From Cypionkella sinensis (lineage in GTDB: Bacteria; Pseudomonadota; Alphaproteobacteria; Rhodobacterales; Rhodobacteraceae), in assembly GCF_042646385.1 (NCBI RefSeq), contig NZ_JBHRTO010000001.1, positions 248,001 to 312,000 on the forward strand: a DNA stretch of 64,000 nt, given 5' to 3'. The notes below the pieces were generated by a model, which ran no database searches, was not told where the DNA came from, and saw only the letters and a list, made by a program, of their open reading frames with translations. This document shows positions 25,964 through 34,241 of the stretch, piece by piece (positions within the stretch are counted from its first letter, which is position 1; each line of letters starts with the position of its first letter). Made by a program: the position numbers and the translations under genes.

Positions 25964-26104
25964 ACCAGACCGGACGAGATGTGCGCGCAGGGCATTTTGC
26001 GGCCTTTCATTTGCCCGGCGATATGGGGCAAGAAAGACCACAGTTGCAAGCCCCTGTGCACCGCACGGGGTAGGGCTGTCGGCAAGGTGATCCGCGTTGT
26101 GCGA

Positions 26105-26644
26105 TCAGTTGACCCGTTTGCAGTCATAAAAGCGCTCGGGGTGCTGTGTCATCTCCCAAGTGCCATAGTTACCTGCGCCATCGACCGAGTCGTCGCAATA
26201 CCAGGTGCCGCTGTGATCGCCATCATCAATCGGTGCCGCGGCTTGGGGTGCGGGACGGGCCGTTGCTGCCGCATTTGAGGTTGGCGCATTATTCAACTCG
26301 CCATTCTCCAGCGCAGCGCAATAGGCTTGCCATTGTTTCACGCGGCCGAGGTTGCCCCAAAACCCACCCATTGCGCCCATGCCAGTTTCGCATTGCGAGG
26401 GCGTGAAGCCTGCGTAAGGATCGGAAGGCTGTTTTCGCGCCGCCCTTTCGGCAGCGGTGCTGCCCGTGCCATGGCGCCCATCTTCGCAAAAACCAGTGCC
26501 CGTGGGGTTCTTCAGTTCGCAGCCTTTGGAATCATTCGCAGAGATGGCCGCATCTCTTGAAGGCTGCGTGGTTGTCTGATTGGGATCGGGGCAACCAGCC
26601 ATGAGCAGCGGCGCAAGCAATACAACGTAAGCGACTTTCACCAT
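26105..26644 (-). CDS. Predicted lipoprotein, unknown function
   Basis: About 179 residues. A short signal ends in the lipobox LLMAGC, so Cys18 should be lipidated and the protein tethered in the periplasm or outer membrane. The mature part has six further cysteines (GCELKN, FCEDG, QCETG, YCAAL, WYCDDS, YDCKR), which suggests disulfides, and an Ala/Pro linker at about 120-138. I do not recognise a family. The GGGGAGG upstream is 2 bases from ATG 26644 but 5 from the GTG at 26641, so the true start may be the GTG, one codon in. It is monocistronic by its surroundings. Confidence 0.75.
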   Translation of the reverse strand: MVKVAYVVLLAPLLMAGCPDPNQTTTQPSRDAAISANDSKGCELKNPTGTGFCEDGRHGTGSTAAERAARKQPSDPYAGFTPSQCETGMGAMGGFWGNLGRVKQWQAYCAALENGELNNAPTSNAAATARPAPQAAAPIDDGDHSGTWYCDDSVDGAGNYGTWEMTQHPERFYDCKRVN

Positions 26645-26730
26645 ATCCTCCCCTCATCCTGTTTTTCACGGATTTGTGAAGGTTAATGATGCCGCAAATT
26701 CCGTCAAGAATTTTGCTTCGCGGCCCGCGA

Positions 26731-27249
26731 TCAATCCGCGCCGCGGAAGGGTTGCACGTATTGCAGCGCCATATCCCAGGGGAAGAAGATCCAGGTGTCT
26801 TGGCTGACAGAGGTGATATAGGTGTCGGCCTGCTTTTCGCCCTCGGGCTTGGCGTAGACGCAGGCGAAATGCGCCTTTGGGTAAAGGCCGCGGATCAGCT
26901 CCAGCGTCTTGCCGGAATCGACCAGATCATCGACGATCAGGATGCCGGTGCCATCGCCCATCACATCGGCTTGCGGGGCTTTGATCACTTGCGCTTCGCG
27001 GCGCTGATCGGCCTTGCCGCCGCCGGAGTGGTAGGATTTCACGCTGATGGAATCGACCACGCGGATGTCCAACTCACGCGCGACGATCATCGCGGGCACG
27101 AGGCCGCCGCGGGTGATGCCGACCACGGCCTTCCATGCGCCGTTGTCCGGGCCTTTGCCATCCAGCCGCCACGCCAGCGCGCGGGCGTCGCGGTGCATCT
27201 GATCCCACGAGACATGAAAGCCTTTTTCATGCGGCAAGCGGTCGGTCAT
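26731..27249 (-). CDS. gpt: Xanthine phosphoribosyltransferase
   Basis: Salvages xanthine (and often guanine) to the nucleotide using PRPP. The 172 residues carry ITRGGLVPAMIVARELDIR near the start and the PRPP-binding signature ILIVDDLVDSGKTLELI at about 102-118. The opening HVSWDQMHRDARALAWRL and the closing PWDMALQYVQPF match the Gpt group rather than Hpt. It is followed, on the same strand, by nothing closer than the lipoprotein gene 86 bases away. Copy C of the dispersed repeat lies upstream, between it and the LysE gene. Confidence 0.88.
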   Translation of the reverse strand: MTDRLPHEKGFHVSWDQMHRDARALAWRLDGKGPDNGAWKAVVGITRGGLVPAMIVARELDIRVVDSISVKSYHSGGGKADQRREAQVIKAPQADVMGDGTGILIVDDLVDSGKTLELIRGLYPKAHFACVYAKPEGEKQADTYITSVSQDTWIFFPWDMALQYVQPFRGAD

Positions 27250-27277
27250 GGCGTGGCTCCTTTAGGTGGCAAGACGC

Positions 27278-27323
27278 GGGGGCCAGCCCCCGCACCCCCG
27301 GGATATTTATGGACAGATGAAAC
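27278..27323. repeat. Dispersed intergenic repeat, copy C, with hairpin
   Basis: A GGGGGCCAGCCCCC hairpin is followed by CACCCCCGGGATATTTATGG and ACAGATGAAA. The second part equals the core of copy B at 19394-19475. It lies immediately past the LysE gene stop on the minus strand and upstream of gpt, so on that strand it could end the fabI-lysE transcript. Confidence 0.6.
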
Positions 27324-27938
27324 TCAGGTCGCGGCGATCTTGATGCCGAGGATGGCAAGCATGCCGCCGAAGCAGCGGTCGATGATGGATTTCAGGCTGA
27401 TGTACGCGGCTTTAGAGCGGTTGAACGAGAAGATGCGGGCGACGAGGGTATTCCAGACCGTCTCATTCAGGAACACCACCAGCAAGAGCGCGCCGTAGAC
27501 CCAAGCCGGGGTATGCGGCGGCACGGTGCCAACGAAGATCGCAGAGAACAGCACGGCGGGTTTCGGGTTGGCGAGTTGCGTGATCAGGCCAAGGCGGAAG
27601 GCGGATGCCGCGGTGCGCGGCGGGCGGGCGGTTTCGGTCATATCAAGCGGCTGGTCGGCGGTTTTCCACATGCCCCACGCCATATGGATCAGATACAGCC
27701 CGCCGATGATTTTAAGCGCGTAAAGCAGGGTGGGGGCAGCCTGAAACACCAGATTCAGCCCGAACAAGGCCGCCATCGCCCAGACCACGCCGCCAATGCC
27801 AATGCCACAGGCCAGAAAAAAGCCGGTGCGCAGACCCTCGGTCACGCCAGTGCGCGCCGACATCAGCACGGCGGGGCCGGGGCTGATCGCGGCCATCAGA
27901 TGCAGGAAGGCGACGGCGAGAAAGGCGGCGAGGGTCAT
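27324..27938 (-). CDS. LysE family amino-acid exporter
   Basis: 204-residue inner-membrane protein with six predicted helices. The start MTLAAFLAVAFLHLMAAISPGPAVLMSAR holds the family signature SPGPA; GLRTGFFLACGIGIGGVVWA and the AFRLGLITQLANPKPAVLFSAIF string with NPK follow. Members export lysine, threonine, homoserine lactones and other solutes; the substrate here is unknown. It starts 22 bases after the fabI stop and is likely co-transcribed. GGA 8-10 bases upstream supports the ATG at 27938 over upstream in-frame alternatives. Confidence 0.85.
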   Translation of the reverse strand: MTLAAFLAVAFLHLMAAISPGPAVLMSARTGVTEGLRTGFFLACGIGIGGVVWAMAALFGLNLVFQAAPTLLYALKIIGGLYLIHMAWGMWKTADQPLDMTETARPPRTAASAFRLGLITQLANPKPAVLFSAIFVGTVPPHTPAWVYGALLLVVFLNETVWNTLVARIFSFNRSKAAYISLKSIIDRCFGGMLAILGIKIAAT

Positions 27939-27960
27939 CACATGCGTCCTAATCCAAAGC

Positions 27961-28797
27961 TCAGTCTTTGCGGCCCGTGACCACATCAATATCTGGCGCA
28001 TCGACGGCTTTCATGCCGACGACATGATAGCCTGCGTCAACGTGCAAATTCTCGCCGGTGGTGCCAGAGCCCAGATCGGACAGCAGGTAAAGGGCGGCCT
28101 TGCCGACCTCCTCCTGCGTGACATTGCGCCGCAGCGGCGAGTTCAACTCGTTCCACTTCATGATATAGCGGAAATCGCCGATACCCGATGCGGCCAGCGT
28201 CTTGATCGGCCCTGCCGAGATCGCATTGACCCGGATGCCGTCTTTGCCCAAGTCTTCGGCAAGATATTTCACCGATGCTTCAAGCCCGGCCTTGGCCACG
28301 CCCATCACGTTGTAATGCGGCATGACCTTTTCCGCGCCGTAATAGGTCAGGGTCAAAAGGCTGCCGCCTTCGTTCATCATCGCTGCTGCGCGCTGGCAGA
28401 CGGCGGTGAAGGAATAGACGGAAATATCCATCGTCATCAGGAAGTTGGCGCGGGAAGTGTCAACATAGCGGCCACGCAATTCGTTCTTGTCGGAAAAGCC
28501 GATGGCGTGGACGACAAAGTCAATCTTGCCCCAAGCTTCGGACAAATGTGCGAACAGCGCATCAATCGATTCCTCGTTTGACACATCACATTCGACAAAG
28601 GTGTTCATCCCGATCGACGCCGCGAGCGGTTCGACACGCTTTTTCAGCGCCTCACCCTGATAGGAAAACGCAATCTCGGCACCCTGGGCGGCGATGGCTT
28701 GCGCGATGCCCCAGGCGATAGATTTGTCATTGGCCAGCCCCATGATCAGCCCACGTTTGCCCGCCATCAGCGTGCCCGTCACGAGTCCAGTTGACAT
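27961..28797 (-). CDS. fabI: Enoyl-[acyl-carrier-protein] reductase (NADH)
   Basis: Last reductive step of each fatty-acid elongation cycle. The 278-residue short-chain dehydrogenase-like protein has the FabI nucleotide-binding start LIMGLANDKSIAWGIAQAI, HAIGFSDKNELRGRYVDTS, and the active-site set Tyr152, Tyr162 and Lys169 (TYYGAEKVMPHYNVMGVAKA), spaced exactly as in E. coli Tyr146/Tyr156/Lys163. The ATG at 28797 has GGGGAAG 5-10 bases upstream; the frame stays open another 117 codons but that part overlaps pdxH on the other strand and shows no homology-like pattern. It is divergent from pdxH. Confidence 0.95.
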   Translation of the reverse strand: MSTGLVTGTLMAGKRGLIMGLANDKSIAWGIAQAIAAQGAEIAFSYQGEALKKRVEPLAASIGMNTFVECDVSNEESIDALFAHLSEAWGKIDFVVHAIGFSDKNELRGRYVDTSRANFLMTMDISVYSFTAVCQRAAAMMNEGGSLLTLTYYGAEKVMPHYNVMGVAKAGLEASVKYLAEDLGKDGIRVNAISAGPIKTLAASGIGDFRYIMKWNELNSPLRRNVTQEEVGKAALYLLSDLGSGTTGENLHVDAGYHVVGMKAVDAPDIDVVTGRKD

Positions 28798-28893
28798 TCG
28801 GTCTTCCCCGTCCACCATATTTCCTGAAAAAGCTGTGTAGGCGAAAGGCTGCCCTGCATCAAGGGTGCGGCATATCGTCAGAGAAGGAAGATC

Positions 28894-29496
28894 ATGGACA
28901 GAAGTGGGATTTTTGCGGGCGATGACCCGTTTCAACTGGCGCAAAGCTGGCTGACGGCGGCGGAAGCCACCGAGCCGAACGATCCCAATGCGATTGCTTT
29001 GGCGACGGTGGATGCTGAGGGCATGCCTAATGTCCGCATGGTGCTGTTGAAAGACATCGAGCCGGCAGCTTTTGTGTTTTACACCAACTATGGCTCGGCC
29101 AAGGGGCGCGAGATTGACGCCTCGGGCAAGGCCGCGTTTGTGCTGCATTGGAAATCACTGCGCCGCCAGATCCGGGTGCGTGGTCTGGTCAGCCGCGAAG
29201 AGGGCAAACCGGCGGATGATTACTATGCCAGCCGCAGCCTGAAGTCGCGCTTGGGTGCCTGGGCCAGCGATCAGTCGCAGCCACTTTCTTCGCGGCTTAA
29301 TCTGATGGCAGAGGTGGCAAAAGTTACGGCAGCCAAAGGGCCAAACCCCTCCCGTCCGCCGTTTTGGGGCGGCTTCCGCATTGTTCCTTTAGAGATGGAG
29401 TTCTGGGCTGATGGCAACTTTAGGTTGCATGATCGGTTTCGATGGACGCGACAAGCTATTGAAAAGCCGTGGGAAATTTCACGACTTAACCCGTAA
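28894..29496 (+). CDS. pdxH: Pyridoxamine 5'-phosphate oxidase
   Basis: FMN enzyme that makes pyridoxal 5'-phosphate from the pyridoxine or pyridoxamine phosphate. The 200 residues include VRMVLLKDIEPAAFVFYTNY, SLRRQIRVRGLVSRE, DYYASRSLKSRLGAWASDQS and the C-terminal family mark RLHDRFRW followed by W.I.RLNP. AAGGA lies 5-9 bases before the ATG. A nine-base inverted repeat at 29497-29515 begins right after the stop codon. Confidence 0.96.
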   Translation: MDRSGIFAGDDPFQLAQSWLTAAEATEPNDPNAIALATVDAEGMPNVRMVLLKDIEPAAFVFYTNYGSAKGREIDASGKAAFVLHWKSLRRQIRVRGLVSREEGKPADDYYASRSLKSRLGAWASDQSQPLSSRLNLMAEVAKVTAAKGPNPSRPPFWGGFRIVPLEMEFWADGNFRLHDRFRWTRQAIEKPWEISRLNP

Positions 29497-29515
29497 ATTT
29501 CACGAAGCGTGAAAT
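29497..29515. other. Inverted repeat just after pdxH
   Basis: ATTTCACG and CGTGAAAT surround AAG. The half-site TTTCACG also occurs at 29476-29483 inside the end of pdxH. It may be a weak terminator or an operator for the cold-shock gene 100 bases downstream; no U-tract is present. Confidence 0.4.
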
Positions 29516-29614
29516 GATCTGTGCGAAAATGTGGAAAAGATTGCGCTTGCAACGGCGGTAATTATGCCTGCATGACTAGACCCTAGGGGCTTAATCTGGG
29601 GAAACGGTCCTTCT

Positions 29615-30142
29615 ATGAATGAAGAAGAAATGGACGTGCAAGTTCTGCATGGCCTCGTGAAGTGGTTCGATCCAGCCAAGGGTTTTGGCTTTATAGTCGC
29701 AGAGGGACACTCTGGGGATATATTGCTGCACGCCAATGTGCTGCGGAATTATGGGCAAAGCTCGGTCGCTGATGGCGCCGGGATCACGGTTAAAGTGCAA
29801 CAAACCCAACGGGGTGTGCAGGCGGTAGAGGTCTTGAAGATCGAGCCACCTGCAGGGTCGGTATTTCCGCTTGGGGAAGATGCCGAGCATACAACGCCGG
29901 AAGAAATCGCTATCCTGCCGATGGAACCGGCACGGGTGAAGTGGTTCGACAAGGGCAAGGGCTTTGGTTTTGCCAATGTGTTTGGCCGCAACGAAGACGT
30001 TTTCGTGCATGTCGAAGTGCTGCGCCATTCCGGTTTTGCCGATCTTTCGGCGGGTGAGGCCGTGTGCCTGCGCATCGTCGAAGGCAAACGTGGGCGTATG
30101 GCGGTGCAGGTGTTGTCATGGGAAGCGGCAGTTCATTCCTGA
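29615..30142 (+). CDS. Double cold-shock-domain protein
   Basis: 175 residues with two CspA-type OB folds. The first (about 9-75) has VKWFDPAKGFGFIVAEG with RNP1 as KGFGFI and DILLHANVL as RNP2. The second (about 107-172) has VKWFDKGKGFGFANV and EDVFVHVEVLRHSG. A 30-residue linker separates them. Single-domain Csp proteins are RNA chaperones and antiterminators; two-domain forms are known in Alphaproteobacteria. A second ATG at 29630 is a possible start. The DUF192 gene begins 25 bases before this gene's stop, so the two are coupled. Confidence 0.9.
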   Translation: MNEEEMDVQVLHGLVKWFDPAKGFGFIVAEGHSGDILLHANVLRNYGQSSVADGAGITVKVQQTQRGVQAVEVLKIEPPAGSVFPLGEDAEHTTPEEIAILPMEPARVKWFDKGKGFGFANVFGRNEDVFVHVEVLRHSGFADLSAGEAVCLRIVEGKRGRMAVQVLSWEAAVHS

Positions 30143-30594
30143 TCGGTTTGGCGGTGGTCTGGGCAGGCGCGGCCCACGCGGCTTGCGCGCCCGATACTGT
30201 CGAGCTGCGCGGCCCATCGGGCGTGCAGCGGTTTTCGGTACAGATTGCCGATTCCGAGGCGGAACGCAGCAAGGGCTTGATGTTTGTCGAAAAGATGCCC
30301 GCCTCTGCGGGCATGCTGTTTGTCTATGAGCAACCCAAACACGCCTATTTCTGGATGAAGAACACGCTGTTGCCGCTGGACATGGTATTCGCCGATGCGA
30401 CGGGGCGGGTGACGGCGGTGCATAGCAATGCTGTGCCGATGGATGAAACACCAATTGATGGCGGCCCGGATGTGGCCGTGGTGCTGGAGATCAACGCAGG
30501 TCTCGCCAAACGCATGGGAATTGCGCCGGGTGCTGAGATGCGCAGCAGCGCAATTGATCAATCTGTTGCCGCATGGGCTTGTGGCGACGAGTAG
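30118..30594 (+). CDS. DUF192 family exported protein
   Basis: 158 residues. A signal peptide (SFLIGLAVVWAGAAHAACA) is followed by the DUF192 domain of about 110 residues with SEAERSKGLMFVEKMPASAGMLFVY, FWMKNTLLPLDMVF and the terminal LEINAGLAKRMGIAPGA. The domain's function is not established; it occurs widely in bacteria and archaea. The ATG at 30118 lies within the last codons of the cold-shock gene; upstream in-frame codons give no signal sequence. tRNA-Pro follows 41 bases later. Confidence 0.85.
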   Translation: MGSGSSFLIGLAVVWAGAAHAACAPDTVELRGPSGVQRFSVQIADSEAERSKGLMFVEKMPASAGMLFVYEQPKHAYFWMKNTLLPLDMVFADATGRVTAVHSNAVPMDETPIDGGPDVAVVLEINAGLAKRMGIAPGAEMRSSAIDQSVAAWACGDE

Positions 30595-30635
30595 TGCTTT
30601 TCAATCCCGCAAAAGCCGGGTAAGAGGCCGTCAGT

Positions 30636-30712
30636 CGGGGCGTAGCGCAGTCTGGTAGCGCGACGGTTTTGGGTACCGTAGGCCGGGGGTTCGAATCCTC
30701 TCGCCCCGACCA
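30636..30712 (+). tRNA. tRNA-Pro (anticodon TGG)
   Basis: 77 bases including an encoded CCA. Acceptor arms CGGGGCG and CGCCCCG pair fully; the anticodon stem ACGGT/ACCGT encloses TTTGGGT, giving TGG; the T loop reads TTCGAAT. The tRNA lies between the DUF192 gene and selO on the same strand. Confidence 0.97.
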
Positions 30713-30827
30713 CTTTCCAGAAATTCGAAGGATCGTAAGGGTTTGGGCACTTTGCTTGAGCCGTGCGCGCTGTGCTGGCTTGTCCGATGCTGCGCCGCAG
30801 CCCATATGTGGGCAAAGGAGCGCTGCG

Positions 30828-32237
30828 ATGATCCAGTTTGACAACAGCTATCTGCGCGATTTGCCGGGAACTTATCTGCGGCAGGCGCCGGATGTTGCCC
30901 CCGCGCCGGAAGTGGTGGTGTTCAATGAGGCCCTCGCCGCCACGCTCGGCTTGCAGATCGACGATGCAGCGGGCTGGTTTTCCGGTGCCTTGGTGCCGCC
31001 GGGGGCTGATCCGGCAGCTTTGGCCTATGCCGGGCATCAGTTTGGTGGCTTCTCGCCCAGCCTTGGCGATGGGCGGGCGCATTTGTTGGGTGAATTTCTG
31101 GGGCCGGACGGGCGGCGCTGGGATCTGCAACTGAAAGGCTCGGGCCGCACACCGTTTTCGCGCGGCGGCGATGGCAAGGCGGCTTTGGGGCCGATGCTGC
31201 GGGAATACCTGATCTCGGAAGCGATGGCGGCGCTGGCTATTCCCACCACGCGGTCCTTAGCGGTGGTGACGACAGGGGAATCCGTGCGGCGCGAGGATGG
31301 CGCTTTGCCGGGGGCTGTGGTGGCGCGGGTGGCGGCCAGTCATATCCGGGTCGGCACGTTTCAGTTTTTCCATGTGCGGGGTGAGGGCGACAAGCTGCGG
31401 GCGCTGATGGAATACACCATCGCGCGGCATTATCCGGGGGTGGACGGCGCTTTGGGGCTGTTTGACGCGGTGGCGCAGGCGCAGGCGCGGCTGATCGCGC
31501 AATGGATGGGCGTGGGCTTCGTGCATGGCGTGATGAACACCGATAATATGGCGCTGTCGGGCGAGACGATTGACTATGGTCCCTGCGCCTTCATGGAGGA
31601 TTATGTGCCGGGGACGGTGTTTTCCTCGATCGACCGGCAGGGGCGCTATGCCTATGCCAACCAGCCGCTGATTCTGGGCTGGAATCTGGCGCGGCTGGCG
31701 GAAACCTTGTTGGGGTTTTTCGATTCGGATGCGGACAAGGCTGTTGATATTGCGAACGAACGTCTGGGCGGGATCGCGGCGCTTTACCGTGACGCTTGGG
31801 TCGATGTGATGCGTGCCAAGCTGGGTCTGCAGGGTGCAGAGGCTTGCGATGGTGCGCTGGCGGATGATTTTCTGCTGGCGATCCAAGGCGTTGATTGGAC
31901 GCTGGCGTTTCGGCGTCTGGCCGGGGCGGTATCGGATGAGGCCGCATATCTGGCCTTGTTCGAGGATGCGACGCTGCTGAAAGCATGGCTGCCGCGCTGG
32001 CATGCGCGGCGGCACCCCGATGCTGCGGTGGCGATGCGCGCGGTGAACCCAAGTGTGGTGCCGCGCAACCATCTGGTCGAAGCTGCCCTGCAAGCGGCCA
32101 CGGCGGGCGATATGGCACCGTTCAACGCGCTTTTGGCGCAGGTGCGCGATCCGTTCGGGCCAGAGGCGGGGCGCGAGGCCTTCACCCTGCCTGCGCCCAG
32201 CGGGTTTGGGCGCTATGTCACCTATTGCGGCACCTGA
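30828..32237 (+). CDS. selO: Protein adenylyltransferase SelO (YdiU family)
   Basis: Pseudokinase-fold enzyme that transfers AMP to Ser, Thr or Tyr of target proteins, linked to redox stress. The 469 residues include YAGHQFGGFSPSLGDGRAHLLGE, DLQLKGSGRTPFSRGGDGKAALGPMLREYLISEAM, TTGESVRRE and HGVMNTDNMALSGETIDYGPCAFM, whose Asp residues bind metal, and end in GRYVTYCGT. The bacterial proteins end in Cys-rich forms; selenocysteine is restricted to eukaryotes. The ATG at 30828 has GGAG seven bases upstream. Confidence 0.93.
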   Translation: MIQFDNSYLRDLPGTYLRQAPDVAPAPEVVVFNEALAATLGLQIDDAAGWFSGALVPPGADPAALAYAGHQFGGFSPSLGDGRAHLLGEFLGPDGRRWDLQLKGSGRTPFSRGGDGKAALGPMLREYLISEAMAALAIPTTRSLAVVTTGESVRREDGALPGAVVARVAASHIRVGTFQFFHVRGEGDKLRALMEYTIARHYPGVDGALGLFDAVAQAQARLIAQWMGVGFVHGVMNTDNMALSGETIDYGPCAFMEDYVPGTVFSSIDRQGRYAYANQPLILGWNLARLAETLLGFFDSDADKAVDIANERLGGIAALYRDAWVDVMRAKLGLQGAEACDGALADDFLLAIQGVDWTLAFRRLAGAVSDEAAYLALFEDATLLKAWLPRWHARRHPDAAVAMRAVNPSVVPRNHLVEAALQAATAGDMAPFNALLAQVRDPFGPEAGREAFTLPAPSGFGRYVTYCGT

Positions 32238-32341
32238 GCCGGGCGGAATTTGCGCAAATTCCGGCACGATTTCCGCGCGGAAATCGCCGCTTCGCGGGCA
32301 GGGGCGTTGACGGATGACCTTTGGCTATGCAGGGTGCTGGC

Positions 32342-32902
32342 ATGAATCCAAGGTCTGACATCCATGACAGGTTGGCTGCTTCGTTGCGCGAAGCCCGGAA
32401 AACCCGCGGCCTCAGCCTCGACGCAGTGGCAAAGCTGTCGGGCGTCAGCCGCTCGATGGTCAGTCAGATCGAGCGTGGGGAATCCTCGCCGACCGTGGCG
32501 ACGCTTTGGAACCTGACGCAAGCGTTGCAGGTCGATTTTGCAGGCCTGCTGGAAGGCCGCGCCGAGGCCGGGATCGAGGTGATCCGCGCCGGTGCTGCCC
32601 CGGTGATTGGTGGGCGCGGCGTGGGTGTCTCGATCCGTATCCTATCGCCCGCTGATGCGGTGGGCGAGCATGAGGTTTACGATTTGCGCTTTGTGGCCAA
32701 TGGTTTGCTCGATTCGGAACCCCATAGTGCGGGCTGCCGCGAGCATCTGACAGTGATCGAGGGCCAGATCCGCGTGCGCTCGGGCGAGGATGAGCAGGTG
32801 CTGGGGCCGGGCGACACCGCACGCTATATGGCCGACCGTAACCACGCGATTGCCGCCGAAGCAGGTGCCGCGCGCGCGCTTTTGATCGTTCAGGACAGCT
32901 GA
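32342..32902 (+). CDS. XRE-family regulator with C-terminal cupin domain
   Basis: 186 residues. The N-terminal helix-turn-helix (about 7-63) reads LREARKTRGLSLDAVAKLSGVSRSMVSQIERGESSPTVATLWNL. The C-terminal cupin (about 110-180) with EHLTVIEGQIRVRSGEDEQVLGPGDTARYMADRNHAI is a small-molecule sensor domain. It stands directly upstream of kbl-tdh on the same strand, separated by repeat copy D, which suggests control of threonine catabolism; that link is inference. The ATG at 32342 has AGGG 9-12 bases upstream; other in-frame codons upstream are less likely. Confidence 0.88.
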   Translation: MNPRSDIHDRLAASLREARKTRGLSLDAVAKLSGVSRSMVSQIERGESSPTVATLWNLTQALQVDFAGLLEGRAEAGIEVIRAGAAPVIGGRGVGVSIRILSPADAVGEHEVYDLRFVANGLLDSEPHSAGCREHLTVIEGQIRVRSGEDEQVLGPGDTARYMADRNHAIAAEAGAARALLIVQDS

Positions 32903-32915
32903 AATTTCGGGAAAG

Positions 32916-32963
32916 CTGGGGGCTAGCCCCCAGACCCCCAGAGTATTTAGGCCAACGTGAAAT
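32916..32963. repeat. Dispersed intergenic repeat, copy D, with hairpin
   Basis: A CTGGGGGCTAGCCCCCAG hairpin (18 bases, perfectly palindromic) is followed by ACCCCCAGAGTATTTAGG and CCAACGTGAAAT. The layout (hairpin, C-run, TATTT, GAAA) is that of copy C at 27278. It begins 14 bases after the stop of the XRE-cupin gene and could end that transcript before kbl. Confidence 0.55.
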
Positions 32964-33050
32964 AGAATCCGGTTTGACGGATGATTTTCCGTTATGTTGA
33001 CTTTGAAATCGTCTTGCCGTTATATCCGCTAAGTTGGAGGAAATTCTGCC

Positions 33051-34241
33051 ATGACAGATACACGATTTCTGAACCATTTGCGCGATACGCTGACGGGCAT
33101 CGAGGCTGACGGCCTGATGAAGCGGGAGCGGTTGATTGAAGGTGGTCAAGGCGCAAGGGTGCGGGTGGCGGGGCGTGAGATGCTCAACCTCTGCGCCAAT
33201 AACTATCTGGGTTTGGCGGATGATCCTCGGCTGGTGGCTGCGGCCAAATCGGCAATGGATAGCCATGGTTATGGCATGGCCTCGGTCCGGTTCATCTGTG
33301 GCACGCAGGATCTGCACCGCCAGTTGGAGCAGCGGATTGCAGGTTTTCTGGGCATGGAGGATTCGATCCTGTTTGCCGCCTGTTTCGATGCCAATGGCGG
33401 ACTGTTCGAGCCGCTTTTGGGTGAGGCGGATGCGATTGTCTCGGACAGCCTTAACCACGCCTCGATCATCGACGGGGTGCGGCTGTGCAAGGCCAAGCGC
33501 TATCGCTTTGCCAACAACGACATGGTGGATCTGGAGGTGCAGCTTGCCACCGCCGTGAAGGATGGCGCGCGGTTCATCATGATTGCCACCGATGGCGTGT
33601 TCTCGATGGATGGCACTTTGGCCAATCTGGGGGCGATCGCGGCTTTGGCCGAGAAATACGGTGCGCTGACCATGGTGGATGATTGTCACGCGACGGGATT
33701 CATGGGGCCGCAGGGTCGCGGCACACCGGCCCATGCCGGGGTGAAGGTGGATGTGCTGACCGGCACGCTGGGCAAGGCTTTGGGCGGGGCGCTGGGCGGC
33801 TATATCGCCGGGCCGCAGCCGATGATTGACCTGCTGCGGCAACGGGCGCGGCCCTATCTGTTTTCCAACGCGCTACCGCCTGCGGTGGTGGGGGCGGCGC
33901 TGGCGGCGCTGGATATTGTCGAAGGTGCCGATGATCTGCGGGCGCGGCTGTTTCACAACGCGGCCTATTGGCGGGCGGGGTTGGAGGCTGCTGGCTTTCG
34001 GCTGTTGCCGGGGGAACATCCGATCATTCCGGTGATGCTGGGCGATGCCCCCTTGGCGCAGGCCTTTGCGCGGGCACTGGATGCGCGCGGCGTAATGGTT
34101 TCGGCGTTTTTCTATCCGGTGGTGCCGCATAGCGGGGCGCGGATCCGCACACAGATGAATGCGGCGCTGACGACGGATGATTTGGATTTTGCGCTTGCCG
34201 CGTTTGAGGCAGCGGGCAAGGAAGTGAGGGCGATCCGATGA
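33051..34241 (+). CDS. kbl: Glycine C-acetyltransferase (2-amino-3-ketobutyrate CoA ligase)
   Basis: PLP enzyme that cleaves 2-amino-3-ketobutyrate with CoA to glycine and acetyl-CoA, the second step of threonine breakdown. The 396 residues have LCANNYLGLADDPRLV, FICGTQDLHRQLE, VDDCHATGFMGPQGRG and the PLP-binding Lys242 in TLGKALGG. Length and the GTQDLH string distinguish it from other alpha-oxoamine synthases. GGAGG lies 11-15 bases before the ATG. The stop overlaps the tdh start by 4 bases. Confidence 0.96.
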   Translation: MTDTRFLNHLRDTLTGIEADGLMKRERLIEGGQGARVRVAGREMLNLCANNYLGLADDPRLVAAAKSAMDSHGYGMASVRFICGTQDLHRQLEQRIAGFLGMEDSILFAACFDANGGLFEPLLGEADAIVSDSLNHASIIDGVRLCKAKRYRFANNDMVDLEVQLATAVKDGARFIMIATDGVFSMDGTLANLGAIAALAEKYGALTMVDDCHATGFMGPQGRGTPAHAGVKVDVLTGTLGKALGGALGGYIAGPQPMIDLLRQRARPYLFSNALPPAVVGAALAALDIVEGADDLRARLFHNAAYWRAGLEAAGFRLLPGEHPIIPVMLGDAPLAQAFARALDARGVMVSAFFYPVVPHSGARIRTQMNAALTTDDLDFALAAFEAAGKEVRAIR

